DNA of 64,000 bases from an uncultured Alphaproteobacteria bacterium (GCA_902516235.1 CABXXO010000001.1:1-64000); one strand, 5' to 3'; counted from the stretch's first letter, positions 1 to 10,603 are shown. Numbers and translations are program-made. Notes: generated by a model from the sequence alone, not told the origin.

Positions 1-563
1 CATTTATTAAACCATTGCCAAAGGAACTGTCTCCTGCAATAATTTCATTATTATCAATAACAGTTATATTTGTAACTCCTCCTACGTTCACAAATATAAC
101 TTTTTTTAAATCTAGTTGAGTAGCTATAGTTTTATGAAATTCTGGCATTATTGGAGCACCATTGCCCCCATTAAGTAAATCATTTTTTCTAAAATTACAA
201 ATAATAGGTAAATTAGTTTCAAATTTTAAGTTTTTATCAAAAAGCTGTATTGATATTTTGGTATTTTGATCGTGATAGATTGTTTGACCGTGCATAGCAA
301 TTAAGTCGATTTTAACTTTATTATTTTTTATAAATTGATTGATAGAATTCTTATACTCTTGGTTCAATAAGGTTAATACACGTGTGTCTATCAAATAACC
401 TTGGTTAATAATGTTATGTAGTTTATTTTGTAATTCGTTGCTATATGGAGTGAATTTATTTGATATTTCATTTGCGAAAGAAAGCCCATCTGATTTAATG
501 AGACTACAATCAATTCCATCTAATGATGTCCCTGACATGCATCCAAGTGCCATATATTCCATT
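1..563 (-). CDS. anmK: Anhydro-N-acetylmuramic acid kinase, 3' part truncated by window start
   Basis: Reverse-strand reading from ATG at 563 gives MEYMALGCMSGTSLDGIDCSLIKSDG..., then IDLIAMHGQTIYHD and NVGGVTNITVI, typical of AnmK; open to window edge, so absent from the ORF track. Confidence 0.88.
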
Positions 564-595
564 TGATATCTATAAAATTATGTTAATTATTATAT

Positions 596-1792
596 ATGAT
601 TGATTATATACAGTTATTTAAAGATAGACATCTATTCAATCAATCTACAAATGAAAATGAATTAAATACTTTATTAAATAAGAGAAAAGTAATTTTTTAT
701 ATCGGCTTTGACGCTACTGCAGATGCTTTACATGTGGGAAGCCTAGTACAATTAAGAGCGATAAAGACACTTATTAAGCACGATCATCAAGCAATAGTAC
801 TACTTGGTGGTGGAACCACAAAAGTTGGTGACCCCTCGGGCAAAGATACTGCAAGACAAATTTTAAGTTATGAAAACATTCAAGAAAATATTGATAATTT
901 TAAGAGAATATTTGAACATTATTTTAGAGATTATAAAGAAAATATAAAATTCATAAATAATGATCAATGGTTAGATAAATTAAATTATATCGAATTACTT
1001 AGAGACGTAGGAAGTCATGTGTCAATTAACAGAATGCTTACTTTTGAAAGTGTAAAAGAGAGGCTTAAAAGAGAACAATCTTTATCATTTTTAGAATTCA
1101 ACTACATGATCCTGCAAAGTTATGATTTCCTTTATTTAAATAAAAATGAAAAGTGTGATTTACAAATTGGTGGTTCAGATCAATGGGGGAATATAGTTTT
1201 AGGCATGGAAATAATATCTAAAATTAACAAAAAAAATGCGTTTGGACTTACAACACCTTTACTAACCACTTCAACTGGTAAAAAAATGGGTAAAACTGAA
1301 CAAGGTGCAGTATGGATAGATCAAAATAAATATAGTTCATTCGATTTCTATCAGTATTGGAGAAATGTGGATGATAATGATGTTGAAAAGTTACTACTAA
1401 TTTTTAGTGATTTAAATATCGAGGAAATAAAAATGTTAATCAAACAAGATATTAACAATGCAAAGAAAAAGTTAGCATATTTAGTTACAACAGATTGCCA
1501 CTCAGAAAATTCTGCAAAAGAGGCTGAAGAAAAAGCAAAATCAATTTTTGAAAATAATTCCTTCGATAAAATAGATGAAATTAGTTTCAAAGAAGACTTA
1601 AAGTTAATAGATACACTAACATCAAATAATATAATTGGATCAAAATCTGAAGCTAAGAGATTAATCGAAGGTGGAGGAATAAAAATTGAAGATAACCCAA
1701 TTAAAGATACCAATCTTGTAATAGACAAATCTTATGATAAAAAAATACTAAAAATTGGTAAGAAAAAATATTTTAAAATAATTATTAGTTAG
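596..1792 (+). CDS. tyrS: Tyrosyl-tRNA synthetase
   Basis: YIGFDATADALHVGSLVQL (HIGH-like), GGSDQWGNI and KMGKT (KMSKS-like) motifs, C-terminal S4-like domain. Confidence 0.95.
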   Translation: MIDYIQLFKDRHLFNQSTNENELNTLLNKRKVIFYIGFDATADALHVGSLVQLRAIKTLIKHDHQAIVLLGGGTTKVGDPSGKDTARQILSYENIQENIDNFKRIFEHYFRDYKENIKFINNDQWLDKLNYIELLRDVGSHVSINRMLTFESVKERLKREQSLSFLEFNYMILQSYDFLYLNKNEKCDLQIGGSDQWGNIVLGMEIISKINKKNAFGLTTPLLTTSTGKKMGKTEQGAVWIDQNKYSSFDFYQYWRNVDDNDVEKLLLIFSDLNIEEIKMLIKQDINNAKKKLAYLVTTDCHSENSAKEAEEKAKSIFENNSFDKIDEISFKEDLKLIDTLTSNNIIGSKSEAKRLIEGGGIKIEDNPIKDTNLVIDKSYDKKILKIGKKKYFKIIIS

Positions 1793-2801
1793 ACAAAATT
1801 TCTTTAATCACACTATTAATAAAATTTAGATCATCCTTAGATTTGCCGGCACCAGCATAGTGACCATAACTCGAGGGAATAGTGCGTAATTCACCATTCT
1901 TAATATTTTCTAATTCAATTTCATTATCCTCTGGTGGAAAATAAAGATCATTTTTTCCTGGCATCAATATGCATCTAGCAGATATTGCGTTTAGAGCTTT
2001 ATCAATTTGTTTATTAAATTTATCATTATTACTAATATCATGCTCCTGCCAAGTTCGTATCATTGCAATTAAATCATTAGCATCTTTTCTATAATAAATT
2101 CTATTCCATAGTTTATCTAAAACCTCTTTTGGGTTTTTATAACCATCATCAATGTATTTTTTCTCCCTAAACCAGTCTTGTCCGTGTGCCCAACCGGCCC
2201 ACACTCTCGCCATTGTTGTTTTTCCATTTTGTGGTTGTTTATCATAATCTCCAAAATTCCACTCCGGATCTGAAGTTAAAGCTGCGTACACACCCTCTAA
2301 AAAAACATATGTATGATCAGTGGTTTTAGCATGACCGCACATTGAAATCATATTTTCTATCATCTCTGGATAATACGAAGCCCATTGAAAAGCTTGTTGT
2401 CCCCCCATTGACCAACCGATAACTAGTTTTATTTTATCGAAGTCAAATATTTCTTTTAGCATTAAGTATTGTGCTTGGACGTTGTCATATACAGTGACCA
2501 ATGGAAAATTCGGCCCATTTAAAGGTTTATCAGTATTGCTTGGTGATGAGGAAACACCATTACAAAACATATTTGGAATAATGATAAAAAATTTATTTGG
2601 GTCTATAGGAAAATTATTACCGATAAGGTATCCTTGCTCTAAGTGCGTGCCAGCATATCTGGTGGGAAACAAAATAACATTTGATTTATCAGGATTAAGA
2701 TTGCCAAAAGCTAGATAGCTTAATTGTAAATTAACAACTTCACCAGATTTAAGTTTGAAATTATTTAATTGGTATTCGTATAGTTCCTGTTTATTAATCA
2801 A
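1785..2801 (-). CDS. Alpha/beta hydrolase of the homoserine O-acetyltransferase (MetX)-like family
   Basis: LVIGWSMGGQQAFQWA nucleophile elbow; MPGKNDLYFPPEDNE and YGHYAGAGK C-terminal segments. Confidence 0.8.
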   Translation of the reverse strand: MINKQELYEYQLNNFKLKSGEVVNLQLSYLAFGNLNPDKSNVILFPTRYAGTHLEQGYLIGNNFPIDPNKFFIIIPNMFCNGVSSSPSNTDKPLNGPNFPLVTVYDNVQAQYLMLKEIFDFDKIKLVIGWSMGGQQAFQWASYYPEMIENMISMCGHAKTTDHTYVFLEGVYAALTSDPEWNFGDYDKQPQNGKTTMARVWAGWAHGQDWFREKKYIDDGYKNPKEVLDKLWNRIYYRKDANDLIAMIRTWQEHDISNNDKFNKQIDKALNAISARCILMPGKNDLYFPPEDNEIELENIKNGELRTIPSSYGHYAGAGKSKDDLNFINSVIKEILSN

Positions 2802-2916
2802 TTAAAATAACTTAAATATTTTTATCCCACATTCATAACTCATTTTATTTTTGGAATTTTTAATTATTTTCATTATTTAATTCTTATTGAGGTATTTTCT
2901 AAAATAACTAATGTAA

Positions 2917-4404
2917 TTAACCACAAACAGTATTCATCTGAAAAATATCCCCACCACTTCCACCTGACCAACCAGATACCATATCTCCAATTCCTTTTCC
3001 TACCCATTTTAAGGCATCTACAACTTCACTTGAGGCACAAAAGGGAGTCAGATAATCTTTAACTGTCTTGGCTGAGAAAAAAGACTGCATCTGATTTGCA
3101 AAGCCGTTTATTTCATTCACAAAACTATTGGTTATATCTTCTACTGGGTTCTTAGGGAGAATATTAATACTTCCACCTGGGACTCCTATTTCACTTCCAT
3201 TTTTTATAACTAACAGAGTTTGATCGAGTGTAAGAGTAGGTAGTACAAAAGCATAATTACCAGCACTGGCACCACCTGAAGATATTCCAAAATTCACTCC
3301 CACAGCCATACTTCCTTGAAGAGGTGCTATGTTAAAGATTGCGTCAGCTGCAATACCTGGTGGGGTAATCGATGGGAATGTGTCAATAATTTCACAAAAC
3401 GGACTGTCATCAATTGAACTCATAACTCTCTCTCTTACATTACCTTTTTTTGCATTTTGATCGGAGTCTGACTCTCCAGATGCCCGAGTTTTTAGATCAT
3501 CCTTGGGTATATTCACTGATGAGGAATCAAATGCCTTATCAACCGTGTGTGTAGTAGTGGCTTCACCAGCAGCATCATCTCCAGTACCACCTAATTCAAA
3601 CTCATAAGAGGGCTCCACCTCTATTTCAGCTGGAACTAAAATTTCACTTGGGTTTGCAAGATTTCCAGGATCGAATTCTGGCGCTTCTATTCCTATATCT
3701 GTTGAATATGCAGAGCCATCTGAATTATCAATATTCGTTATTGTTCTGGAAATCATATCAAAAGTTATCTCAAAATCCCCACTTAACGGAAGTTTACACT
3801 CAATACCGTACTCTAAAGGAAAGCCATACATTTCCCCTTTAAGTATAGTACTAAATAATGCTGCTTCTGGAGAGTACTGGAGAATACCTGAACCACCAAT
3901 CTTGACATCGATGGCCTCCACATTTTGACATCTACTCACAGCGTTAATACCCGGAAATACTTTCCATGATACGGAGCTCCAACTTACCCCAGTTGGATAA
4001 TAGATACCTGTACATATATCGCTACATGCCATTTCCCAATTACATTTCCAAGAGTCGGGATTATACCAGTCACCAGAACATTTCAACTCAGGTAAACAAA
4101 TCGAACCACAAACTTCTGAGAACGATACACCACTTGGGTACGCAACTGAGATTGAGTAGGATGGTATTTCTGGAGTCTTGACACAGGCTTCTACATCTGT
4201 ATTCCAGCTAACCTGCTCATTAAAATCAAAAAAAGTATATGTGCCACCTAAAATATTACCAGCACTTTGTCCAGATGAACTTATTTCCTCTAAGCCTTCA
4301 GAAATTGTTCCCTGTATTAAATCTATCGTATTATCATTGTGATTATTTGCAAACGAAGATGAGTAAAAAAAAACAGAAAGTAATATTAATATAATTTTTT
4401 TCAT
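2917..4404 (-). CDS. Secreted Cys-rich protein of unknown function
   Basis: Signal peptide MKKIILILLSVFFYSSSFA; internal start at 4404 preferred over track start 4440, which overlaps the upstream gene; many Cys residues. Confidence 0.6.
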   Translation of the reverse strand: MKKIILILLSVFFYSSSFANNHNDNTIDLIQGTISEGLEEISSSGQSAGNILGGTYTFFDFNEQVSWNTDVEACVKTPEIPSYSISVAYPSGVSFSEVCGSICLPELKCSGDWYNPDSWKCNWEMACSDICTGIYYPTGVSWSSVSWKVFPGINAVSRCQNVEAIDVKIGGSGILQYSPEAALFSTILKGEMYGFPLEYGIECKLPLSGDFEITFDMISRTITNIDNSDGSAYSTDIGIEAPEFDPGNLANPSEILVPAEIEVEPSYEFELGGTGDDAAGEATTTHTVDKAFDSSSVNIPKDDLKTRASGESDSDQNAKKGNVRERVMSSIDDSPFCEIIDTFPSITPPGIAADAIFNIAPLQGSMAVGVNFGISSGGASAGNYAFVLPTLTLDQTLLVIKNGSEIGVPGGSINILPKNPVEDITNSFVNEINGFANQMQSFFSAKTVKDYLTPFCASSEVVDALKWVGKGIGDMVSGWSGGSGGDIFQMNTVCG

Positions 4405-4405
4405 G

Positions 4406-4984
4406 TTATTCCCAAAAAAATATTGCACTCCTAATTTCATTTAATATTTCGTTAGCAAAGTCACCTGATGCTCCAACCATGTTTCCAAATTCATTTAGTT
4501 GTTCATTAACTACATCAGAACAGCTCTTAGAATAAACAGTATTGTTATTTGTATCTAAAATTCTTCCACTCATATTTTGTACGATTGTATACATCATTAT
4601 GGAATTGGGATTGGCACTGCTTAATACGACACCTGCGGTAGCCATACCATCAATATATTGATCACTTACTTTTTGAGAATTTGTATCAACCATACCTACA
4701 AGATCAGATCCCAGTTCAGCTTGATATTGTGCTGATAAAACTGCGGCATTCATGGGATTCAAAATTACAAGACAAGTAAATTCCATAAGAGAGTCATACA
4801 TTTCTGTATTAAGAAAAGTTAAGGCTGGAAAAGCAATCGTATTAACAATATTGATTTCAAATACATACATATCATTATTGCTTTCAATAATAAATTTATA
4901 CTGTCTACTTTCGTAATCATCAGCCTTAGTGTTACTACTAATAAGTATAAATATTGATACAAATGCTGTTATTAAAAATTTCAC
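4406..4984 (-). CDS. Secreted hypothetical protein
   Basis: N-terminal signal peptide MKFLITAFVSIFILISSNTKA; abuts the downstream secreted protein gene. Confidence 0.6.
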   Translation of the reverse strand: MKFLITAFVSIFILISSNTKADDYESRQYKFIIESNNDMYVFEINIVNTIAFPALTFLNTEMYDSLMEFTCLVILNPMNAAVLSAQYQAELGSDLVGMVDTNSQKVSDQYIDGMATAGVVLSSANPNSIMMYTIVQNMSGRILDTNNNTVYSKSCSDVVNEQLNEFGNMVGASGDFANEILNEIRSAIFFWE

Positions 4985-5040
4985 GATTAAATATACAAAT
5001 TTATGGCAAAAGATGAATTAATAAATGTGAGTATTTTCAA

Positions 5041-5445
5041 TCATTTTTTTTTGAGCTCTTTGGATAAAACAACACAATTAACCCATTCATCATTGTCTTC
5101 AAGATGGACACTATCCATTATTTCATGAATAAAGAAGTTGCTTAGACCTCCCTCTTTTGAACTATTTTTTGGATTATTTGTTAAATCGTTATCTAGAAGC
5201 TTTTTTCCATTATCATAAAATTTTAAAATAATTTTATTTTCATCTTGAGCTATTTCGATTTTCATTGTCTTTTGCACATTTCCACCTTCATAACTGACTT
5301 TAACAGTATTTAACAAAGCTTCACCACAAGCAAATACTAATTCATTACGTTCATCATCAGAAATATCTATATTTTTTAAAGAATTCGAAACGAATTTTCT
5401 AAACTCTTTTAATTTTTCAGTTGTAGCAGATGACTCGAAATTCAT
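5041..5445 (-). CDS. RsbW-like serine kinase/anti-sigma HATPase
   Basis: ERNELVFACGEALLNTV N-box and KFYDNGKKL G1-like motif; abuts the hybrid kinase gene. Confidence 0.75.
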   Translation of the reverse strand: MNFESSATTEKLKEFRKFVSNSLKNIDISDDERNELVFACGEALLNTVKVSYEGGNVQKTMKIEIAQDENKIILKFYDNGKKLLDNDLTNNPKNSSKEGGLSNFFIHEIMDSVHLEDNDEWVNCVVLSKELKKK

Positions 5446-8400
5446 TTAAATTGATCTTTTAATTATATCTATTATCTCTTCATTTGTTAAGTCACCTTTT
5501 TTTAAAATCTTGAGAGAAGATTGTGACAAGATTTCTTTTTCAGTAACTGATAAATCTTTTGATGTAAAAACAATCACAGGCAAATTATGAAATTCAGTTT
5601 TTTCTCGTATTTTTTTCAAAAAAGTAAAGCCATCCATTTTTGGCATCATTAAATCTAAAATAACTAAGTCTGGATTTACTTCTTTATTTACTAATTTATT
5701 ATAACCATCTAAGCCATCAACAGCCTCATTAATTTTTATATTTAAAGGCTTCTCTAATAATTTTCTTAAAAAACTTCTCATGGAAGACTCGTCATCTATA
5801 ATTAAAATATTACTATTTTCATCAATGTATTTTTTTACCATTTCAACTAAATCAGCTTGATTAATTGGCTTTCCTAAAAATGCAGTATTATCAACTGGGT
5901 TATAACCACTATCAGATTTGACAAATTCGTTAAAAACAATTTTGGGTGTTAACCAAAAATCCTCTAAATTAGAAAAGTCTTGGAGAATGCTCTCATTTTC
6001 AAAGTCACTTTTGACTTTACTATTGATAACCAACAAGTTTGGTCGAATTTGTTTTGCCATTGTAATTGCTGATTTAGAAAATTTAGCTTTATAAACATCA
6101 TAGTTTTCTTTAGTGAGAATATCATAGTATTCGTCTAAAACCTTTTCATCTTCGTCGACAATTAAGATTTTCTTTTGCGTTTTTTCTATTGAGACTTTGT
6201 CAATTTCTTTTTTATTTTCAGCTTCGTCTTTTAAGGTTTCTTCGGTCAAAGTTTGAAGTATTTCAATGGAAAAAGTCGATCCCTCCCCTTCAACACTGGC
6301 TACATAAGTTGTGCCACCCATCATTTCAGCAAATTTTCTTGTAATGGATAATCCTAATCCTGTACCGCCATATTTTTTTGTAGTCGATGCATCCACTTGA
6401 GTAAATTCTTTAAATAATTTCTCTACGCCCTCAGGAGGGATGCCTATGCCGGAGTCAATAACATCAAATTTAAGAGTATTTTTATCATTTTTTTCTATAT
6501 TGCTTATTTTCAGAGTAATTGTTCCATTCTCAGTGAACTTTGCAGCATTAGAAATATAATTAAATAAACATTGGCGAAGTTTAGTTTCATCAGAAGAAAT
6601 AACTATTTCCCCATCCTCAACATCAAACACTAATTTATTTCCTTTTTTATCAGCTAAGGGAGTAGCAATTGATTTTATAGATTTGAGGAAGTCATTTAAT
6701 TTAAATTGTTCAATAAATAACTCCATTTTACCTGATTCAATTTTTGATAAATCCAAGATAGAGTTAATTAGCTGCAGTAAGTGCTTACCGGCATCATTAA
6801 TTTTGTTAAGGTCGTCTACTGCTGCATCATCACCTCGATCCTCTGCATCTTCACTTAAGATTTCTGTATATCCAATAATAGCATTCAAAGGTGTTCTTAA
6901 CTCATGACTCATATTTGCAATAAATGAACTTTTTGTATTACTGGCTTCAAGAGCTGCGTCTTTTGCTGCTTGCATCTCTTTCTCAAATACTTTTTGGTAA
7001 AATTCATTTCTACTTATTGCATTTGTCATGACATTAATTGCTCGTTGTAAGGTTCCAAATTCGTCTCTGCGTTTAGTCATCATTCTTATGGAATGATCAC
7101 CGTTTGTGAATAATTTAATTGACCTCACTGTATTACTTAAAGGTTTGATTAAAATTTTAGCAACAATTCCGTTTAAAAAAGCAAAAACTATCAAAACAAA
7201 TAATGAGATATAAATTATTGTCTTAGTGATGACGTCAAGTATTGACAAGATATCAGACACTTGTCTCTCCACCATAAAAACCCATCGAACATCAGGGATA
7301 TCTAATTTTGCAAAAGAGATAATGGAATCTTGATCAAAATAATTTTTCGATTCAATTGTTGAAGTATAGCCTAGTCTTGCAAATTTTATTGCATTATTAG
7401 TTAGTGTCATTCCATTGACGGGTTTTTGATTAAGTGCGAGTTTTTCGAGTAAATCTTGGTTATTCCTGTGCTTTGTTTTGATTATATAATAAGTGTTGTT
7501 ACTGTAATCATCAGTAACAGCATTTTCATCTAAATCAAAAACTTTCATTTCACTGACTAAATCATCTGAAAAATTTTGTAATTTTTCAACAAAAGTATCA
7601 TGATTTGAAATATTTTCTCTGATGTCAGTAATTACTTTATAATCTTTTGCATTTACAAGATAATGCATTCCTGTAGAACTATATCCGTTGGCTATCCAAT
7701 TTTTCTCACCGTCTAAAATTGATTGAAGTCTTGCTAGATCATATTTAAAGACGATTATTAGAGGTTTATCTGCCTCCTTTTGATCAGAAAAAGTCATAGT
7801 TATATAAAAACATGGCTCACTCAAATTCAAAGGATCTAGAAATACATTTGTTAATGTCAGTCCAAGGTCTTTTTCATCGCTATCATTTGATAATTTTTTT
7901 ATTTTTTGAAGAAAAATATCTTCAACGACCGGGACAGATGTATAAAACCAATTACGCTTTCTATCAATATTATTTAATATGTTGGTATATTTTAGAAAGG
8001 GGGTGTTGTGAGAATAAATAATTGTATTATCTGAAATAACAAAAAGATCATCGGATAGTGTCTGTTTCAAAAACTGATCAATAAATTTTTTTACGAGAGC
8101 TTGTGTTTCATCCTCTTGTTTTCTAAAACTCATATAGAAATCATTTGACTCTAATTCATTATTATTAACTCTGTACTGCATAAGATTTCCAAATTTAGAG
8201 CCAAACATATCAAAATGCTTGTAAAGTAAACTCATATTGTCCTCGAGATCGAGAGGGATTACTTGTTCAAGCGGTTTTTTTGTATAAGAGTCAAGAAAAA
8301 ATAAGTTTTCTGTTTTCTGAAGATCTTCTTTAATCTGCTCAACAGGGATATAGTCTTCATCCACCATTATTCTCATATTTAAGTCATTATTAAAAAAATC

Positions 8401-8664
8401 CTTTTCGATAAACTGTATTTCTCTGACGAAAGACTCATTTCTACCAAGCTCATCGACACTTTGAACAATTCGGTTGATATATTGCTCAATGGCCGATACT
8501 TTTGCATTTCTAATTGAGTCTAAGTTACTGTAGGCATCTTGCAGTGTTTTAGATTTAAAGTAGAAATTATTTGCATAATATAGTGTTACTGTCGTCAGTA
8601 ATATTGCCAGTGTAGATATAAAAATTATTTTTATTTCAAAAGTTATTCTAGAACTATCTCTCAT
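5446..8664 (-). CDS. Hybrid sensor histidine kinase with two C-terminal receiver domains
   Basis: Two TM segments flanking a large periplasmic sensor region, HAMP, FIANMSHELRTPLNAIIGYTEIL H-box, GGTGLGLSITRKFAEMMGG, C-terminal LVILDLMMPKMDGF receiver. Confidence 0.9.
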   Translation of the reverse strand: MRDSSRITFEIKIIFISTLAILLTTVTLYYANNFYFKSKTLQDAYSNLDSIRNAKVSAIEQYINRIVQSVDELGRNESFVREIQFIEKDFFNNDLNMRIMVDEDYIPVEQIKEDLQKTENLFFLDSYTKKPLEQVIPLDLEDNMSLLYKHFDMFGSKFGNLMQYRVNNNELESNDFYMSFRKQEDETQALVKKFIDQFLKQTLSDDLFVISDNTIIYSHNTPFLKYTNILNNIDRKRNWFYTSVPVVEDIFLQKIKKLSNDSDEKDLGLTLTNVFLDPLNLSEPCFYITMTFSDQKEADKPLIIVFKYDLARLQSILDGEKNWIANGYSSTGMHYLVNAKDYKVITDIRENISNHDTFVEKLQNFSDDLVSEMKVFDLDENAVTDDYSNNTYYIIKTKHRNNQDLLEKLALNQKPVNGMTLTNNAIKFARLGYTSTIESKNYFDQDSIISFAKLDIPDVRWVFMVERQVSDILSILDVITKTIIYISLFVLIVFAFLNGIVAKILIKPLSNTVRSIKLFTNGDHSIRMMTKRRDEFGTLQRAINVMTNAISRNEFYQKVFEKEMQAAKDAALEASNTKSSFIANMSHELRTPLNAIIGYTEILSEDAEDRGDDAAVDDLNKINDAGKHLLQLINSILDLSKIESGKMELFIEQFKLNDFLKSIKSIATPLADKKGNKLVFDVEDGEIVISSDETKLRQCLFNYISNAAKFTENGTITLKISNIEKNDKNTLKFDVIDSGIGIPPEGVEKLFKEFTQVDASTTKKYGGTGLGLSITRKFAEMMGGTTYVASVEGEGSTFSIEILQTLTEETLKDEAENKKEIDKVSIEKTQKKILIVDEDEKVLDEYYDILTKENYDVYKAKFSKSAITMAKQIRPNLLVINSKVKSDFENESILQDFSNLEDFWLTPKIVFNEFVKSDSGYNPVDNTAFLGKPINQADLVEMVKKYIDENSNILIIDDESSMRSFLRKLLEKPLNIKINEAVDGLDGYNKLVNKEVNPDLVILDLMMPKMDGFTFLKKIREKTEFHNLPVIVFTSKDLSVTEKEILSQSSLKILKKGDLTNEEIIDIIKRSI

Positions 8665-8688
8665 ATTAAGCTTTCAATATTTATCATT

Positions 8689-9357
8689 CTACATATATTC
8701 GATAATTAGTTTTTGGATAATTGCATTTGACTCTAGTCCATAGTCATCAGTGTCAACTGCAACAAAAATCTCATCAATTTGGCTGACATAGGTCTCCCAA
8801 AAGAAGACTTCAAAATCATCATTTGGCTTTATTTTATTTTTTGAAGCCTTTGAGGAATTAGTATTTTTACCATCAAGAGCTACGTAAACAGAATTATCTC
8901 CATCATACCAAAACTCTCCCTCGTTAAAATTACTACTCCAGACATAATGTATAGTTAAGTCCTGATCATTATTTTTAAGGATTAACATGACTGGAAAGTC
9001 TCTTTTATTTAACCTCTCATCATGCTCTAAGAAAAGTTCTCTGATTTTCCATTGTATTTCTATTGAAGTTTTATCAGTGAGAGGTATTTCTTCCTCTATT
9101 CCAAAACCAATAAAATTATTCTTGGAGGATATAACTAGATTTTTTCCACCCAACATTGGGGAGAAATTTTTAACTAAGTCATCATCACCTGAACTTGAGC
9201 TATTAAAAAAATTTAAAAAACCGCCATCATTTAGGTCTTTATATACGTAATCACCTAGTGATTTTTCACTAAATTTAAATCTTATTTTTTCTGCTAATAA
9301 ATTATTAAAAGAAAATAAAACAAAAAATGGGATAACTATTAAAGACTTAATACTCAT
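8689..9357 (-). CDS. Secreted protein, DUF3047-like
   Basis: Signal peptide; IQWKIRELFLEHDERLNKRDFPVMLILKN...IHYVWSSNF pattern resembling DUF3047. Confidence 0.5.
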   Translation of the reverse strand: MSIKSLIVIPFFVLFSFNNLLAEKIRFKFSEKSLGDYVYKDLNDGGFLNFFNSSSSGDDDLVKNFSPMLGGKNLVISSKNNFIGFGIEEEIPLTDKTSIEIQWKIRELFLEHDERLNKRDFPVMLILKNNDQDLTIHYVWSSNFNEGEFWYDGDNSVYVALDGKNTNSSKASKNKIKPNDDFEVFFWETYVSQIDEIFVAVDTDDYGLESNAIIQKLIIEYM

Positions 9358-9465
9358 TTTATTTACAAATTATAAGAAATCCACAGATATACAATTTAAA
9401 AAAAATTAAAAAATACATATTTCCGTTAAATAAGGTAATGTTAATTCTTACATTTAGGAGGATAA

Positions 9466-10554
9466 ATGCGATCTTTATATTTTTTTACTTTGATTAGTTT
9501 TCTATCAGCATTTTCACTTCACGCTGAAGTGTATAAATGTCAGGTAGCGGTTGGCCCTTATGATGATTATAACATTATGAATAATTTTGCAGAAGATATT
9601 GCCATTGCAACAAATGGTGAACTCGAATTTGTGATGGTTCCAAAAGGAGAAGATCAGCTAGTAGATCTTGTAGATCTCGTTGACTCGATCAGTGACGGAG
9701 ATATTCCTTGTGGTGTTGGTTGGACCCACTACTGGGATGATTATAGTCCAGCAGGTATGCTGTTTGGCTCACCAATTGCAGGGGCTGGCTTAGGTATTGA
9801 TCAATTTTCCTTTTTCTCATGGTTTATGTATGGGGGAGGAAAAGAACTTTATGATGAGATGTGGGGTGAAATGGGACTTAATATAAAAGGTCATTTTATA
9901 CTCCCAAAAGGTCCTGAGGCTTTGGGATGGTTTCCGGAGCCTATTAAATCAATGGATGATTTTAGAAAGTTAGTATTTAGAAGTCCTCCAGGTATACCTG
10001 GTCAAATTTATAATGACATAGGTGTTGAGTCTGTTGCCATGTCAGGAGATGAAATTAAGGCTGCTCTGGAAAGTGGGATGATCGATGCTGCGGAGTGGTG
10101 TTGTCCAAAACCCGACAAAGGATTTGGTATATCTGAATACCTCAAACATTATTATTTACAAGGACTTCACCAAGTTATTGTGAATATGGATTTTTATATT
10201 AACAAAGACCTTTATAATACTTTTAGTGACTCGCAGAAAAGAATTATTGAAGTAGCTTCAAACGGTTTGTTAATGGAAACCTATGCCTATAGAATTATTG
10301 AAGATGGAAAAGCATTAAAAGAACTTGTAAATAATGATGGTGTAAAACTACATGATACACCTACAGACTATTTTACAGAGTATTCGGCTGCAGCAAACGA
10401 AGCCTTAACTCTTTTAGCTGAAGAGGATGAATTTTTTGCTAAAGTATATTCATCAATGACAGAATTTGCTGAGATTGCTATTCCATATTGGAGTCAGGCA
10501 CAATTCTCAAATGCACAGTTAGGTAAGGCTTACGCAGCAACCTTAAGTGACTAA
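9466..10554 (+). CDS. TRAP transporter DctP-type substrate-binding protein
   Basis: Signal peptide; FRKLVFRSPPGIPGQIYNDIGVESVAMSGDEIKAALESGMIDAAEWCCP is DctP/SiaP-like; RBS aggagg upstream. Confidence 0.85.
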   Translation: MRSLYFFTLISFLSAFSLHAEVYKCQVAVGPYDDYNIMNNFAEDIAIATNGELEFVMVPKGEDQLVDLVDLVDSISDGDIPCGVGWTHYWDDYSPAGMLFGSPIAGAGLGIDQFSFFSWFMYGGGKELYDEMWGEMGLNIKGHFILPKGPEALGWFPEPIKSMDDFRKLVFRSPPGIPGQIYNDIGVESVAMSGDEIKAALESGMIDAAEWCCPKPDKGFGISEYLKHYYLQGLHQVIVNMDFYINKDLYNTFSDSQKRIIEVASNGLLMETYAYRIIEDGKALKELVNNDGVKLHDTPTDYFTEYSAAANEALTLLAEEDEFFAKVYSSMTEFAEIAIPYWSQAQFSNAQLGKAYAATLSD

Positions 10555-10565
10555 ACAATAATAAA

Positions 10566-10603
10566 TATTAGGGTTTGAATAAATTAAAATTCAAACCCTA
10601 ATA
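10566..10603. terminator. Bidirectional hairpin terminator between convergent genes
   Basis: Perfect 15-bp inverted repeat TATTAGGGTTTGAAT/ATTCAAACCCTAATA, 8-nt loop. Confidence 0.75.

Noticed and set aside
1351-1728. Antisense 125-aa ORF in tyrS
   Set aside because: Lies fully opposite a strong gene, no motif; AT-rich codon bias creates such shadows. Same verdict for 2482, 3648, 3966, 6683, 7812, 8987, 15485, 15685, 16408, 17825, 19259, 22958, 27161(-), 27920(-), 33280(-), 34206(-), 35095, 35815, 38554, 39567(-), 40718(-), 43420, 44556, 45163, 46495, 46949, 49831, 55989(-), 61950, 63006 and 63429(-).
2917-4404. Conjugation-type (TraU-like) annotation for the Cys-rich secreted protein
   Set aside because: Only a general resemblance and no neighbouring transfer genes; left as unknown.
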